NCBI RefSeq assembly: GCF_000219625.1
Contig: NC_018218.1
Location: 2,976,001-3,040,000 of the forward strand
Reading direction: 5' to 3'
Origin: Zymoseptoria tritici IPO323
Taxonomy: Eukaryota; Ascomycota; Dothideomycetes; Mycosphaerellales; Mycosphaerellaceae
DNA length: 64,000 nt
Positions within the stretch are counted from its first letter, which is position 1; each line of letters begins with the position of its first letter. The translations under genes were made by a program, and so were the position numbers. This document shows, in pieces, positions 21,031-33,331 of the stretch. The notes under the pieces are model-generated. The model was not told where the DNA came from. It saw only the letters and a list, made by a program, of their open reading frames with translations, and searched no databases.

Positions 21031-22208
21031 ATGGCTGATGTCGCGGCTGCTGCTCCGAATGCTACCCACAACGAAGCTCGCGAAGCAGCACTCGCTTATC
21101 TTAACACCAGACTCGCCAGCGGAGCAAGCAGCAAAATCAATCGACCTTTCACAGTTCCCGAAATAAATATAGCACCCTCATTCTCGGACCATGTCGACGA
21201 TCGCAAAGCTGTAGCGGCCCTCATTGGCGCCGCTTGCACGACCAGCGGATTCTTTCACATCACCGGCCACGGCGTCTCCGACTCAGCCCGCCAAGGAATC
21301 CTCAAATGTGCCAGAAGATTCGCCAAAGACCTACCTCGCGAGAAGAAAGAAACACTCCACGTCCGACACTCGCATTACTTCCGTGGATGGGAGCCAGCAG
21401 ATTATACCTACGTGAACCCCGGCGACTGGGGCTCCGAGCTTGCGGCGCCGGAAACAAAAGACGGCTTTAATTGGGGTTACGAAGCAGGACTGGACCCGAC
21501 GGGTGGTGATGGAAAGTATCGTGAGTTGGACGGCGCTGATGTGAACGGGAACGTGTGGCCAAGTGAGGACGATCTGCCGGGATTCTACGAGGATGTCAAG
21601 GCGTACTATAGCGAAGTCTTGCAACTAGCACGACATCTCTTTCGCCTCTTCGCTCTGTCGTTAGGCCTGCCAGAAGACTATTTCGACGCCATGACGACTC
21701 ACCCGGGAGGCATCGCACGTCTACTTTACTACCCTCCCTCGCACGATCCGCGGCCTCTGAGTTCAAAGCAGAAAGATAAGGAGATCGGACTCGGCGCCCA
21801 CAGTGACTATGAGTGCTTTACAATCTTGCTGACGTCCACTGCGTCCGGACTGGAAATCTTGTCGCCGGACAACGAGTGGGTCGCGGCACCTGCTGCCAAA
21901 GACAGCTTCATCATCAATGTGGGAGACTTTCTGATGAGGTGGACCAATGGAGTCTTTCAGTCGACTGTCCATCGGGTCGTGAATCGTACGAGGGAGGAGC
22001 GTTACAGTGTACCGTTCTTCTTTAGTGTGAATTATGATGAGCTTGTCGAGGTGAGTCTTTTGACCATGTCGGCCTTGATGATTCCACAAGTAACAAGCGA
22101 CAGACTCTACCGAGCTGCGTGTCGGCAGAGAACCCATCGAAGTATCCTCCCATCCGCGCCGGCGAATATGTGTTGGAACGACTCAGGGCAACTGCCAAGG
22201 ATGGATGA
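21031..22208 (+). CDS. 2OG-Fe(II) oxygenase, isopenicillin-N-synthase-like
   Basis: Exons 21031-22050 and 22104-22208 (53-nt intron, phase 0) give 374 aa. The DIOX_N region is at the start (PEINIAPSF, then CTTSGFFHITGHGVSD). The 2OG-Fe(II) core has the full iron triad His257-x-Asp259 (GLGAHSDYECFTIL) and His314 (STVHRVVNR), plus the 2-oxoglutarate-binding Arg324-x-Ser326 (RYSVPFFFS). Relatives hydroxylate or desaturate small molecules (flavonoid-, gibberellin- and IPNS-like enzymes); the substrate cannot be read from the sequence. It converges on an aldo-keto reductase 122 bp away, and no biosynthetic backbone gene is nearby. The open frame starts at a TTG upstream; the ATG at 21031 is chosen. 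Confidence 0.85.
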
Positions 22209-22330
22209 GGAAATGCAAAGGCTTGCATGTCACATGGTCTACAGTTCAGGCCTGCGGCTGGCATCACTCCGCGCTGATTCTTTGTCATCCTGTCGTGTTT
22301 CGTCCGCTGTCTGACTTCTGCAGCATTTAT

Positions 22331-23342
22331 TTACTTGTGGTAATTATCGAGCGGCGCCTCGTGCTCAATCGTCTTCCAGACCTCGTCGATCTTCTTGGCC
22401 GCCTCGTCGCTCAACGGACCTCCATTGATCGAGTCAAGCGTCTCCTTGAGCTGCTCCAACCGGCTCGCTCCGATGATGATGGCGTCACCCTGCTCCTTCT
22501 TCAACGGTGAGTTGTACCGCACCCATCTGTATGCCAGATCTGCCTGAGAGCAGCCCTCCTCCTTCGCGATCGCCGCCCACTGTGCCAATGCCTCGAGGTA
22601 CGACGGCTTGGCGTACATCGTTGCATACATGTTACCAATTGGCTCGTTCTTGTTGAACCGCCCCGCCCCTTCAAGGACCTGCTCCTTGGTCTTGGTCAGG
22701 AAACCTCCGGCTAGCGGGCTGTATGCGTAGAACGACATGCCAAGTTTGCGAAGCGTCGGGAACAGGACCTCCTCTTGCTTTCTCGCGACTGCAGAGTAAT
22801 TGCCCTGGTATACCGATGGCAAAATGTAGCCCTTCTCCTTGCAATGCTCGTATACTTTCTGAACATCCTCCGCCTTGTAGTTTGACAAGCCGAAACGTTT
22901 GAAGAATCCCGACTTGTGAACCTCATCCACCGCAGCAAGCGTCTCCTCGAGCGGGGTGTTGTGATCCGGGGCATGTATGTACAGAATGTCTACGTTTGTG
23001 CCGAGCAACTCTTTGCTGTTCTTCGCTTGGGCAAGAACATTTTCCTTGGTGGCTCCTCCCTCGAAACCTCCTTTCAGCTTCGTGTCGACTATGAAGCTGT
23101 GTTTGGCAATACCGGCCTCTCCAAGGATCTTCTCGCTTTGGCCGTACAGCGCTGCTGTGTCGATGTTCTCGCACTTGCCATTCTCCTGTGTTGTGGTCAG
23201 CTTGTTCGCTGGACTTTGGAAAGAAGTGCAATCCCAAGGTACCTACCAAAACATCAAACACTTCCTTCACGGCCTCCGTAGTACCAAAAGCGCGAGGTGG
23301 GTTCACGCCGGCTGCACCAAAGACCACTTTGATGCCTGACAT
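22331..23342 (-). CDS. Aldo-keto reductase (AKR7/aflatoxin-aldehyde-reductase-like)
   Basis: Exons 23247-23342 and 22331-23185 (61-nt intron, phase 0, GTAGGT donor) give 316 aa. The catalytic tetrad is visible: Asp41 and Tyr46 (NIDTAALYG), Lys68 (VDTKLKGG) and His103 (DILYIHAPDH). The TIM-barrel blocks FGLSNY, YQGNYSAVAR, YSPLAGGFLT and IIGASRLEQL match AKR7-type enzymes, which reduce aldehydes and dicarbonyls with NADPH. It could serve in detoxification. The physiological substrate is not known, and a link with the convergent oxygenase is only positional. Confidence 0.88.
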
Positions 23343-24353
23343 TGTTGCTTATTATGTGTTCTGGAAGAGCAATAAATCGGACGTGTCGCAGCTTGGTGAT
23401 TGTATGTACGATGGAGCAAGTTGAGCCAGTAAATGTCAAAGAAGTTCTTCGGTGTTAGGCGTTATTATTCCCAATGCTTTGAAAGCATGATGGTGGTGGT
23501 GACCTTGGAGACAGAGCAATGACGTACCACCAAATCAGCTCACTTCGCCATCCATTGCCTTTCACTCTTTCATCCAATACCCCTCTTCTCCTTCCACTCT
23601 TTCACTGAATGCCAGTAGAGTCGTACACACACCGCTCACCATCCCCCGTCGGTGCAGTCAGCAATCCGAAGTACATGTATTGTCGGAAGGCCATGCGTCG
23701 TACCGCATCGGAACGCAACACGACTCCCATGCATCTCCGGGATGTCGATCCCGCTGAGCCAGCGTGGCACAACTCCACTTCACGTTCCAAGGTCGAATGG
23801 TCGCAGATCAATCAAGCCGTGGAGGTTCTGTCGAGGTCGACGCCCCGAAAATGAATACGGGAGGAGCGATGTTTCATGTAGAGGCGATTGACCATAATTA
23901 GGTCGACGGACCGTACAGGGAACACATTCGTTGGCGGCCTCGAAATGCCAGCTTCTATGAAACAAGGTGTTCGCTCTGCGAGATGCGTCTGAAGCATCCT
24001 TGTCTCTAAGAAGACCGACCTGGATCTGCGCTGTGGGCGTGTCTGAGTGCAGTAGGAGCTCGGACATTGAGGACGTCGGGCTGCATGCTGCAGCAATCAA
24101 CGCTGTGAAGCAAGGGAGCTCTCAGTTCTCAGTCAGGTTCACAACAAAAAGCCATGCCGCGCATGCCGATCACCTGCTTCGACCAAGTGAAAGATATTCC
24201 GTTTGTTCTATCATGAGCCAAGTCTCATGTGACCACTTCTCATCAGACAACTTTTCATTTGCAGTCATACCGAAGCTTTCTGTCATTCGTTCATCATCAT
24301 CAACATCCCTTGGTGCACTCTCATCAGCTCCTGCGCCTCCGCGCCTCGCTCCA
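23343..24353. other. Divergent intergenic region, AKR and GT8 promoters
   Basis: About 1 kb. In-frame sequence upstream of the GT8 ATG is open from 23967 and contains an ATG at 24213, but its translation lacks family similarity and precedes the membrane anchor, so I read it as 5' leader. Confidence 0.45.
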
Positions 24354-25541
24354 ATGGTACTAGGCGGGCGTAACGACCGGAGGCGTAATCCTTTCTTCCT
24401 GACCCTCCTCGCGGCGGTTCTGCTTTTGGTCTTCTTCACCGTTTCACTACCAAAGAGACGGGACAGGCTTTTCATCCTGCGGACATCAGAAGCAGATCAG
24501 GCAGCATCTGCTGGGTTCCAGCTAGAGTTGAGCAGCATCAAATCGAAACATGCATATGCTACCTTCTTGGCAAGTGACTCAGAGGAAGACAGCTATGACT
24601 CTATCAACGAGGACAAGTACTTTGTCGCGACTCGGATCCTAGCATATCAGCTGCTGCATGCGCCCGAGACAAGATCGAACAACAGCATTCCTTTTGTTGT
24701 GCTGGTCAACAAGCACGTTTCGGAAGCCAAGAGGGACCGGCTGAGACGGTGAGTGAATCAATATGGTACACAGGGGTGGTAGAGACTGACGTCCTACAGC
24801 GATGGCGCGATTGTCTGGGAACCGAAGTCTGTCGATCCTGGATGGATCCGAACAGGCGTGCCGACTTGGCAATTCGTCCTGACCAAGTTGCGGCTTTGGG
24901 AACTGGTACAATTCGAGCGCATATGCTTCCTCGATGGTGACACGGTCCTTATGAAGAACCTGGATAGTGTCTTCGAGGAAGATGCTGTGCTAATGAGCAA
25001 GACCGGAAACAGTCAGGAGGCGCTCCGCGATGACGAGGGAAAGCATCCCTCCGACTACTCCTTCGCGGGTATCGTGGAGATGAACATGGAGGTATGTCAG
25101 AACTCGACCGGGACGACCCTTTCATCCCCCGCGAGCTACTACTGACACATCCAGCACCACTACCCTCCGACTGAAGCAAATCACGACTGGCCCAACGGCG
25201 GCTACCTCAACGCAGGCTTCTTTGTCATGAAGCCCGACCTCGACATGCTGGAATACTACATCTCTCTGACCAAGACACCCGATCGCTTCGAGCCTCTGCT
25301 ACCCGAACAGAATCTACTCAACTACGCCCATCGACCGGAGGGCAACATGCCGTGGAAGCATCTCGACACCAAGTGGAACATGCATTATCCTACGACTGAG
25401 GACATCGAAGGTGGTGTCTACTCGCTGCACGAGAAGTGGTGGAATCCGGTTCATGTTGAGCTGAGGCCGTTCCTGGAGAGTTGGAGATGGAGGATGGAAG
25501 GATTTTGGGAAGGTCGAGAGGTTGATGCGAGAGTGCGATGA
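24354..25541 (+). CDS. Glycosyltransferase family 8, type II membrane protein
   Basis: Exons 24354-24748, 24800-25091 and 25155-25541 (51- and 63-nt introns) give 357 aa. A short basic N-terminus (GGRNDRRR) precedes one membrane anchor at about 13-31 (FFLTLLAAVLLLVFFTV), a Golgi-type topology. The GT8 fold follows: HAYATFLASDSE start, RLWELVQFERICFLDGDTV with the metal-binding Asp-x-Asp near 176, and NGGYLNAGFFVMKPDLDML. It resembles the fungal glycogenin-like/GNT1 branch, so it probably moves a sugar onto a glycan or lipid in the secretory pathway. Donor and acceptor are unknown. An earlier in-frame ATG at 24213 would add a non-conserved extension. Confidence 0.85.
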
Positions 25542-26788
25542 GAACTGAGACTTACTCGAGGCTTCTTCCATGTTGCTCGAGACAGTGCTACGGAATGGTT
25601 GGCGGAGAGCGAGCGAGGGGCGAATCGCACGAACTTTCGAGCAGGTTTACAGCTTAACTCATCAGATCAGATGTTACAGCACCATTTAGATCAAGACACG
25701 GTCCATACGGGCCAGTGAGCTGAATAAAAGTGACGGGAACGATCACTCGGTGGGTTCGACAGTTGCCAGCATGGATTGGATATCTCAGCAAGCGTACACG
25801 TCTTAGCAGCATGGCCTCATAGACGTCCACATATCGTAGCAAGACGGTTTCCCAAGCGTAAAGATAACTTGGCAGCGAAGCTTACCAGGCGTCGAGATAT
25901 CTGTCCGGTGTAGGTCTGTACAGCTAACCTAGCAGAACGGTGACAGACTTGTGCATGTCTTGTTGCAGTGGACTTGGCGCGACGGCCTCAGAGGCATTCA
26001 GCAGACGTTCTGCGTGGAAGGTATGGTGTTGGAGTGTCTGGTGCTCCTTCACTTGAGGTGTATGTATTTTTAGCAACTGGCTCAGCCACGCGGCCCCCGT
26101 TTTCTGACCTCGCCTCCTCCCTTTCCTTCAAGACTCGTAACCAGAACACGAATATTCGTCGTCACGGGATCTTCGTCGAATAGGCACGAGCGCTTCGATC
26201 TTGAGCCGAGTAAAGCGACTGCATTCGTCGATCGCTCGTGTCCTTTTGACGGAACATGAGCGATCAGCTGTTCAAGCCAAGTTTCACCACCACCGGGCAT
26301 ATCCATACTCGGCCAACAGTCGGATCCAAGGCGAAAGAATCGAGCATGGCTGAGTCTGGGCTTGAAGGCTTCCAGCGAAGGGGCGATTGTCTTCTTCTGA
26401 GCCAGAGTCGGCCATCGTCGTCACCCCCGATTTACGCCATGGCCGTTTCGCAGTGTCGGCCACAATCGATGGCGCCCTCCCAGGATCAAGCACGGTGAAC
26501 ACGAAGGTGCATTGTGAGCCCGACTGGCGCCATTTGTGGATGGTGAATTGTGCGATAAAGGAGAAATGTCTAAGTATAAGTCGTGGATTTCTTTGTTGTT
26601 GCCGTGGCGAGCAAATTCTGCATTCCATAATACATAACTCTTGTGCTTGACATCACCCTTGAGTTCTTCTTTCTTTGATCAAGCATAATACAAACACCGT
26701 CGCTCGTTTCAAAACACCTCTCAACCCGAACTCCACACATCAAACACACCAAACTCGTCGCGAAACAATCCCCACAACTTGCAACATC
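25542..26788. other. Intergenic region, no gene seen
   Basis: 1.25 kb upstream of the CRH gene. A TATA-like CTAAGTATAAG lies near 26570, about 215 bp before its ATG. No convincing ORF or RNA gene. Confidence 0.45.
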
Positions 26789-28142
26789 ATGCGTTTCCAA
26801 CTTTTCTCTCAACGCGCAGCCGTCGCGCTCGCGACTTCACTTCCTCTCATCCTGGCACAGACCTCGACCGACTGCGATCCGACGAAGAAATCTTGTCCTG
26901 CCGATATTGGTCTTCCGGCCAGTAAATACGTCGCCGACTTCACCACCGCAGGAGCCAACAGCTCGTGGACCGCTGCCGCTTACACTACCATCGAGTATGG
27001 CAGTGATGGCGCCGTCTTCACCATTGCGAAGGAGGGTCAGGCACCGACCATCGAGACTGATTTTTACATCTTGTAAGTGATATCGAGCTTGACGATGTTA
27101 CATGAACAATACTGACACATACTAGCTTCGGCCGCGTTGATGTCACCATGAAGGCGGCATCAGGTCGAGGAATTGTTTCTTCCATCGTCCTCGAGTCCGA
27201 CGATCTCGATGAGATTGATTGGGAGTTCATCGGCGGCGACAATGGCAAAGTTCAGAGTAACTTCTACGGTATGTGAAGGTGTAGCTTAATTGAATTAGCA
27301 CATGGATTGACATTCGCGCAGGCAAAGCCAACACCACGACCTACGATCGAGTGGTCTACCACGATGTCGCCACTCCACAAGATACCTACCACACCTACAG
27401 CATTGACTGGACTTCCGAGCGTCTCCAATTCCTCATCGACGGCAGCATCATCCGCACAATTGCATACGCCGACCCTCTCGCCGTCTACGGCAAGAACTAC
27501 CCACAGACTCCGATGCGTGTCAAGCTCGGTAATTGGGCTGGCGGTGGACCTGGTCAAAACAAGGGAACTGTCGAGTGGGCTGGCGGCGATGTTGACTTCA
27601 GCAAGGGACCGTTCAAGATGCTCGTGCGCAAGGTGGAGATCACGAACAACAATCCCGCCTGCTCATACGAGTACGGCGACCGATCCGGATCATTTGAGTC
27701 GATCAAAAAAGTCTCCACCGGAAACTCCTGCAAGGCTCAAGGAGGCTCCAACTCCAACTCCACTTCTTCGTCAACGACCACCGCTACCGCATCTGGAAAC
27801 GGCACCACGACTGCTTCTACGACTTCCGACGAGGGCACCGCCGTCACTGATGCAACGACTGTCAGCCGTAGCGTGGCTCCCATCAGGCAGACAGTCTTGT
27901 TATCTACCACAGTCACCGGCTCTGCATACAGCACCAACAGTGCTTCGGTCTCGGCACTGAACTCGGATGTCCCTACTGGCAGTGCGGAGAGCACTACGGA
28001 CACGACCAGTGCTGTTGGTAGCGACAGTCCCGCTGCCACCACTTCTTCGGGAGTCGAGACTTCGACTGGAGGCGCTTCTACCAACACCATCTTGACGGCT
28101 GGCTCGTTCGTGGGCGTTGCGGTCGGTTTCTTCATGTTGTAA
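26789..28142 (+). CDS. CRH-family GH16 cell wall transglycosylase, GPI-anchored
   Basis: Exons 26789-27072, 27126-27268 and 27322-28142 (53-nt introns) give 415 aa. A signal peptide ends near LPLILAQ. The GH16 catalytic motif is Glu124-Ile-Asp126-Trp-Glu128 (DLDEIDWEFIGG), with the nucleophile and acid/base Glu both present. Other CRH signatures are YIFFGRVDVTMKAA, YHTYSIDWTSERLQFLIDG and MRVKLGNWAGG. The last 140 residues are Ser/Thr-rich with a hydrophobic GPI-type end (TAGSFVGVAVGFFML). Yeast Crh1/Crh2 and Aspergillus Crf enzymes join chitin to beta-glucan in the wall. There is no chitin-binding CBM18 module, so it is Crh1/Crf1-like rather than Crh2-like. Confidence 0.92.
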
Positions 28143-28867
28143 AAGCACAGAACTTGTATTGGGCACAGCGGAATGGCGTTTGGGCACTAGGACGAGCGTG
28201 GCGGTGATACCCTTTGAACATTGCAGCGTAAGGTACGAGCTTTCAATTCACAGATCAGATGTTTTATAAGAAATGCGAGTCAAGACCTCGTTGCTTTCCT
28301 TCCTCTGAGCACACTTCTCAAGCCTTGGCTACCACGCACTTTCACTCGATTACCTTCGTCCATCGACTATATTACCATGTTTGCCCATATTTCCCCATCT
28401 GAACGTCTCTTACACGCACTGCTTCTCGATCACGACGGTCGGGTCGCAGGAGAGATTGGCCAGATCACTCAAGGTGCCTTCCCAACTCTAGCAACCACGG
28501 TAGCGAGTGAATGGATTTCCCCTACTTCTCGCCGTCATTGAGAGACAGAAGACAGGGATCATTCGTTTGCACGCGCTTCTTGGCGTCGAATGTCAGGAGA
28601 CACAGAACGAGAGACAAACGCTGCAGCTCCATTAGCTCCGCTCCGCTCCGACTTCCTCCCTTTTCGTCCTTCGCCTTGCATGTTTCTGCTTCATTTCCAC
28701 TGTCACTTCTATCGCAGCCACCTCGCACATCTTATGCGCTCGCCAGCGTCGCATCGATAGCAGCAGCATCCTTCTTTCAGCATCCGTCTTTCAACATCCG
28801 CTTCACTTCCTCTTGGAACAACAACACCCACCTCAGCACACCCGTCACCTCCTAACGTCGTGCGCAC
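28143..28867. other. Intergenic region, no gene seen
   Basis: 725 bp between two same-strand genes; pyrimidine-rich from about 28600 to 28860, leading into the next ATG. Confidence 0.5.
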
Positions 28868-31628
28868 ATGCCGCGACAGCAACACATGAAATCCTTCGAG
28901 CCAGCCTCCAGCAGGCACATCAGCATGGCGCCCAGAATTCTGGAGCGCATGTACAAGCGCTCACCCAATGCGCCGCCGTCGCGCCGCGTGCACGGCGGGT
29001 ACAATCTCGTGTACATGACGCTGCGACACGTCGTGTTCGACCTGGTGCCCGAGTCCGCGGACTTCGTCACTGATATCCTATGCGACATGTACACTGAGCC
29101 AGAGCTGATTCGGCTCTGCGAGGAGGCCCGCACCGGTCACAGCGGGGAGTTGATGAGCGCCATGCTTCAAGCGAGACGTCGCTGGACGCTGATCTTGCGC
29201 GACAACCAGATGGCCGATGTTCGGGTGATCATCTTGCCGGCCAGAATCAATGTCACCCATCGCGATCGGACCATGAAGTACCCGTTTGGTACGCAAGATG
29301 GCCGATTTACGGAGCTTAAAGAGAAGCTGGTGCGCGAGGTGAGTACTTCGATCCGGCTTCTGAAGCCTGCATGATGGCTGACAACGAGCTTTTCAGGCTG
29401 CTGGAATGCCATACCACAGCAGTGGAGGTCGGGACCCCGTGACTGGCAACATGAGCTTCGACATGGTCATGCTCAAAAAGTCTTTGCATGAGATCATGAC
29501 GGACAAGTATCGACGACAGAAAGGCGTCAACATCAAGTTTCTCACCAGTCCCGCTCCAGGCCCAAACACAAATCTCAAGCAAGATCCAGGCTGCATCTTC
29601 CGATACGAAACGATCGATCAATATGGCGAGATCGTGTACGACAAGATTCCGACTCAGCCGAACATCGTGCGCAAACGCAGCCCATCGATCGAGCGCCTCC
29701 GTATCAAAGGCCCCAATAAGGCTTGGAACTCCCCGTACACAGGCGCAGAAAAGCCAGACGGCAAGCCACACTGGAACAAGCAGAATGCTCCCTTCTCCAA
29801 GGAAGTGTTCGACCCGGACAGCAACGACAATTGGTGGCGGGATGATTACAAAGTCCGCGCGGCCCAGATCGCCGAGTGGAAGCAAGAGCGAGAAGAGCGC
29901 ATGCGTACAGGTGTCGAGCCTGATCCGGAGGTGTTTGACTTTCTTGAGCCGATGTGCGACGTGTACACTTCCGATCGCAACTATGCTTGGAGAAAGACTC
30001 TCTGCGAGGATGAGGAGAAGGAATTCCGGCAGGCGCATGCTGCAGCTGCTAACGCCCAGCAAGCACACGTGTGGTGGCAGAAGAAGCTGGATCAGGTACT
30101 CGAGGAAAGAGGCAACCCGATCGTGAGATACCAGACGAGGCAACACTTGAAATCCGCGAAAATCGTGTTTGACCGGGCACTGAGATACATCGGAATCATG
30201 CAACAGGGTCGAGCGGCGGCGCAGAATGGGCCGGGAATGCAAACGCCTGGCACGCCGATGGAAGAGTCAGTGGTGCCGGAGAGCATTCGTTCGATCAAGA
30301 GATATGTGCGGGACTCCGAGCGACAATTTCCAAAGAGTGTCAAGCACCCCCTCATGCCACTCGGTACGTTGAAGACAAATCTCAAGGAAGGGCCACCGGG
30401 TCAACCAATGGGCAAAGCAGTGGCGACTGTGGCCGATCCAACCTACACTGAGTACACGACAGTAACCCTCGTGGTGGCCTCAGGAGTTCCTCATGAGCTC
30501 CGTGCCGTACGATGCTTCGCCGAGGACCAGACTGCGCGCAGAGACTCTGGAGTGAGTCTCAATCCGCTTGAAGAAGCGCCAGTCATGCCTGGCCCGGCGA
30601 TCACTCCCGACGACGATCCATTTGTCGTCCCAGTCGGAAGCTGTCAGCTCGAGCGCCGAGCCACTGCCGCTCCGATGATGGGCGCACGTGGTAGAAGTGG
30701 TGGTGTCCCAATGGCCCGCCTCCCAACTAACAGAAACAGGTCCGGGCGAGATAGCAAGACGGTTGTGCCTCAACAAGATTCGCAAGAAGAATACAACGAA
30801 TTCACGCTGCCAACGATGAAGGAGAAGCTCGCCGAGGTGAAGAAGGCCATGCGAGCGAAGCGCATGCAGAAAGAGTCCCCGCCGGAGGAGACAGTGCACG
30901 AGCAGGCAGCTCCACAGACTCAGAGTCACCACGCAGCCGCCGATGATCTCACTCCCGAAAGTGCCAGCGCGCCAGAAGCTCGTCGAGAAAACGTTCCAAA
31001 TATCGTCATCCCAGCTGCTCCCGAGACTGCCCAGGCGAGCCTGAGCAGTTCCGGAGACACGCTTCCGAATGATTTACCCTTTGCAAATGCCTGTTCATAC
31101 AGGTCGATCCTGGTTTCGAGGTCCCGAGCCTCATCCGCCAAGAAAGAGAAGAAGCGCGTGTCTTTCCGAACAAGCGAAGATGAAGAAGAGGAGATCCGAG
31201 GTGAGCGCAAGTCCCACGTTCAGAGCATTCGACAGTATCGCAGTGCCTTGCTTCGTCCGACCAGCGACCCGGAGCCCGAGGAGTTTGGCTTCACTTCGGG
31301 AAGCAGCTCCCCTCCCGACGATCTGATGTATACACAAGCCTACAGCCCGACCGAAGTCGGCAGTTCTTACGGCAGCCCAGTCGGCAGCCCAACAGTGACT
31401 CCGGATACCACCCCGAACATTTCGCGCCGAGACTCCATGTCAGCGACCGACTCCGACTGCTCGCCGATCAGCATCCGCGCTCCTCAGACGGGGAAGCGGA
31501 TCGATCAACTCTACAGCGGTGCCGCGAGCTCCTTGAAGGTGACGATGGAGCTAGATGGCTTCGCGAGAGCCGCCATGGCTCCGTCGAAGATGCAGAGGCT
31601 GCTCAGTCGAATTTCGAGCAGTGCATAG
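28868..31628 (+). CDS. Uncharacterised 900-aa protein
   Basis: Exons 28868-29338 and 29397-31628 (58-nt intron, phase 0, CTGAC branch site) give 900 aa. I do not recognise the family. The first ~430 residues look folded: VYMTLRHVVFDLVPESADFV, a strand-rich part around RRRWTLILRDNQMADVRVII, then a Trp/Tyr-rich charged part (NDNWWRDDYKVRAAQIAEW) with a helical, Gln/Arg-rich segment. The remaining half is disordered: Ser/Pro-rich with basic runs (KKAMRAKRMQKE, SSAKKEKKRVSF) beside acidic EDEEEE. There is no signal peptide or membrane span, so it is probably nuclear or cytosolic. Codon use looks like its neighbours, and the long open frame and clean intron argue for a real gene. Confidence 0.75.
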
Positions 31629-32600
31629 GATGGACACAGGTGGGGTTGTGAGTGCGTCGAGGCAAGTCTGGCTTTTTCTTCTCATGAAGAAGGTACGTTG
31701 TTTTCCCCTGTTTCTTGATTTTCTTGTCATCACATCACAATTCTCGTGGCTGCGGCAGCGGCGGTAATCGCAGAAAAACGTTTCGTCAAGGAGGATTCGG
31801 AGGATGCTTTCGTTTGTTTCCGAGCGTGATTTTCTTCTACCGCGGTAGCGGTGGTGATGGCAGCAGCGGCCATGAAACGGCACAGCGCTGCTGAATGAGG
31901 GCGAGGGGAAGGATTGGATCGGGGTTTGGAGTTCGCACGCAGCAGCGAGGGAATGACAGCAGCGATAATGGGAGCTGCAATAATCACAACAGCAACATGC
32001 GTTGCGAATATGCTGCAAGAATGAGGACGCAACGGAGTTAGGGCGACGAGAACGCGGCACGAGTCCTCTCGATAGACTGGCTTCTGGCGCGGCGAACGGA
32101 GTCAGGAGTGCCTCGTAATGAATGATGCTGTTCTTGGACATCCGTTTCTGGACTTTCTTTGGTGAGTTGCAGTAGGTCGCGGTAAGCAGTGACAAGGAGC
32201 GCAACCAGCGAGGCACTTTGGTAGTGCGCCGCGCTGTCCTTGAGGGTAGCCGCCGCTGAAAACGTGCGTGGCCGAATTGACCGTCATAGTGGGAACGGAA
32301 TCGAAGCGTGGAAGGACATACCAGAGAGTGGCACCGGTGGCATAAACGGACCTTCCATCGTCTGACCACGACGTGTGCAATGTTCAAATTGAGCCTCCAC
32401 AAAACAAACTCTGGAGGTAGTTGTGGCAAGTCGATCATGTGGACTTCATGCGGTGGAAACATCATGGCTCCAGCGCGTAGTGTCGCAGTGCCCGAGCGAA
32501 TTTTGGTCTCGAATGTGTTTTGTTGGAAGAGTATGCCGTCGTCCAGAACATCTTCCCTTCAACATTGCGATCTTGCTCGAATGCCTTCCCAGGAGCCTCT
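31629..32600. other. Intergenic region, convergent 3' flanks
   Basis: 972 bp. A 304-aa open frame on the minus strand (31551-32465) overlaps the upstream gene's end and is Cys/His/Ser-biased without motifs; treated as chance. Nothing else seen. Confidence 0.4.
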
Positions 32601-33331
32601 CTACCGCATCTCCTTCAAGAAATTGGCCTCCTTGATCTTGCTCCTCCTCTGATCCCTCATCGCCTTTGTCAATTCCTTCCTCGCTTGTCCCGCCTCCTTG
32701 TTTCCGCCTAATGTGCCATCACCTCTGGGCAAATCGATCGTCTGCTCATATAGTGGAATCTTGGTCGCCATCGCTTCAGGATCCATCATTTGTTTCCGCA
32801 ACGCCTTGGCCGCTATTCTTCGCTGCTTCTTGGATTTCGCTGTGGGCAATCATGTTAGCGATGCTGTTCCCGATGGTGCCCATGGCAGGGTAGGCACTCA
32901 CAGAACAAATCTCCCTCCGCATCCGCTCCTTTACTACTCGAGGAATCCTTCTGCTCCGCCAGCACCTCCCACAGCCACGAAGGATACTCATGATCCTCCA
33001 TCGCGACAGGATCCTGCTTGTTCTTCATGAAATTCAAACCCTTCAGCACCGTGCCCGCGGGCACACTCGATTGTATCCTCGTGACCGGTTTCGCTGATTC
33101 AGATTTCCCGGCGCGAGGATTGGGCGTGAGAGGTGTACTGAAGGGCTGGGCTGCGGAGGTGGAAGTTGCGGCGGGTTTGTCATTCGGTCGAGGGTTGGTG
33201 GCTTGTGTGGTTTGAAGGGTGACGGCTTCGGCGCGAGAAGAGGATGTTTGGGAGAGGAAGCGCGAAGGTTGTCTGAGAGTCGATGTTGGATTGCGTCGTG
33301 ATAGCCGTTGCAGGCATCTTTGGCAGATCAT
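32601..33331 (-). CDS. MRPL37: Mitochondrial large ribosomal subunit protein mL54
   Basis: Exons 32902-33331 and 32601-32839 (62-nt intron) give 222 aa. The N-terminus is a basic, Ser-rich presequence that also carries CxxC (MICQRCLQRLSRR). The family core is GTVLKGLNFMKNKQDPVA followed by EYPSWLWEVL, the block that defines Mrpl37/mL54. The C-terminal tail is a basic helix (SKSKKQRRIAAKALRKQM..LKEMR) fitting rRNA binding. The intron sits just before this basic tail. The protein is a structural part of the mitochondrial 54S subunit. Confidence 0.9.

Noticed and set aside
21031..23342. Secondary-metabolite cluster around the oxygenase and reductase
   Set aside because: No polyketide synthase, NRPS, terpene cyclase, P450 or pathway regulator nearby; the neighbours are ATP4 and a GT8 gene.
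31551..32465. 304-aa minus-strand open frame
   Set aside because: Runs into the 3' end of the 900-aa gene, Cys/His/Ser-biased, no recognisable family, no supporting exon structure.
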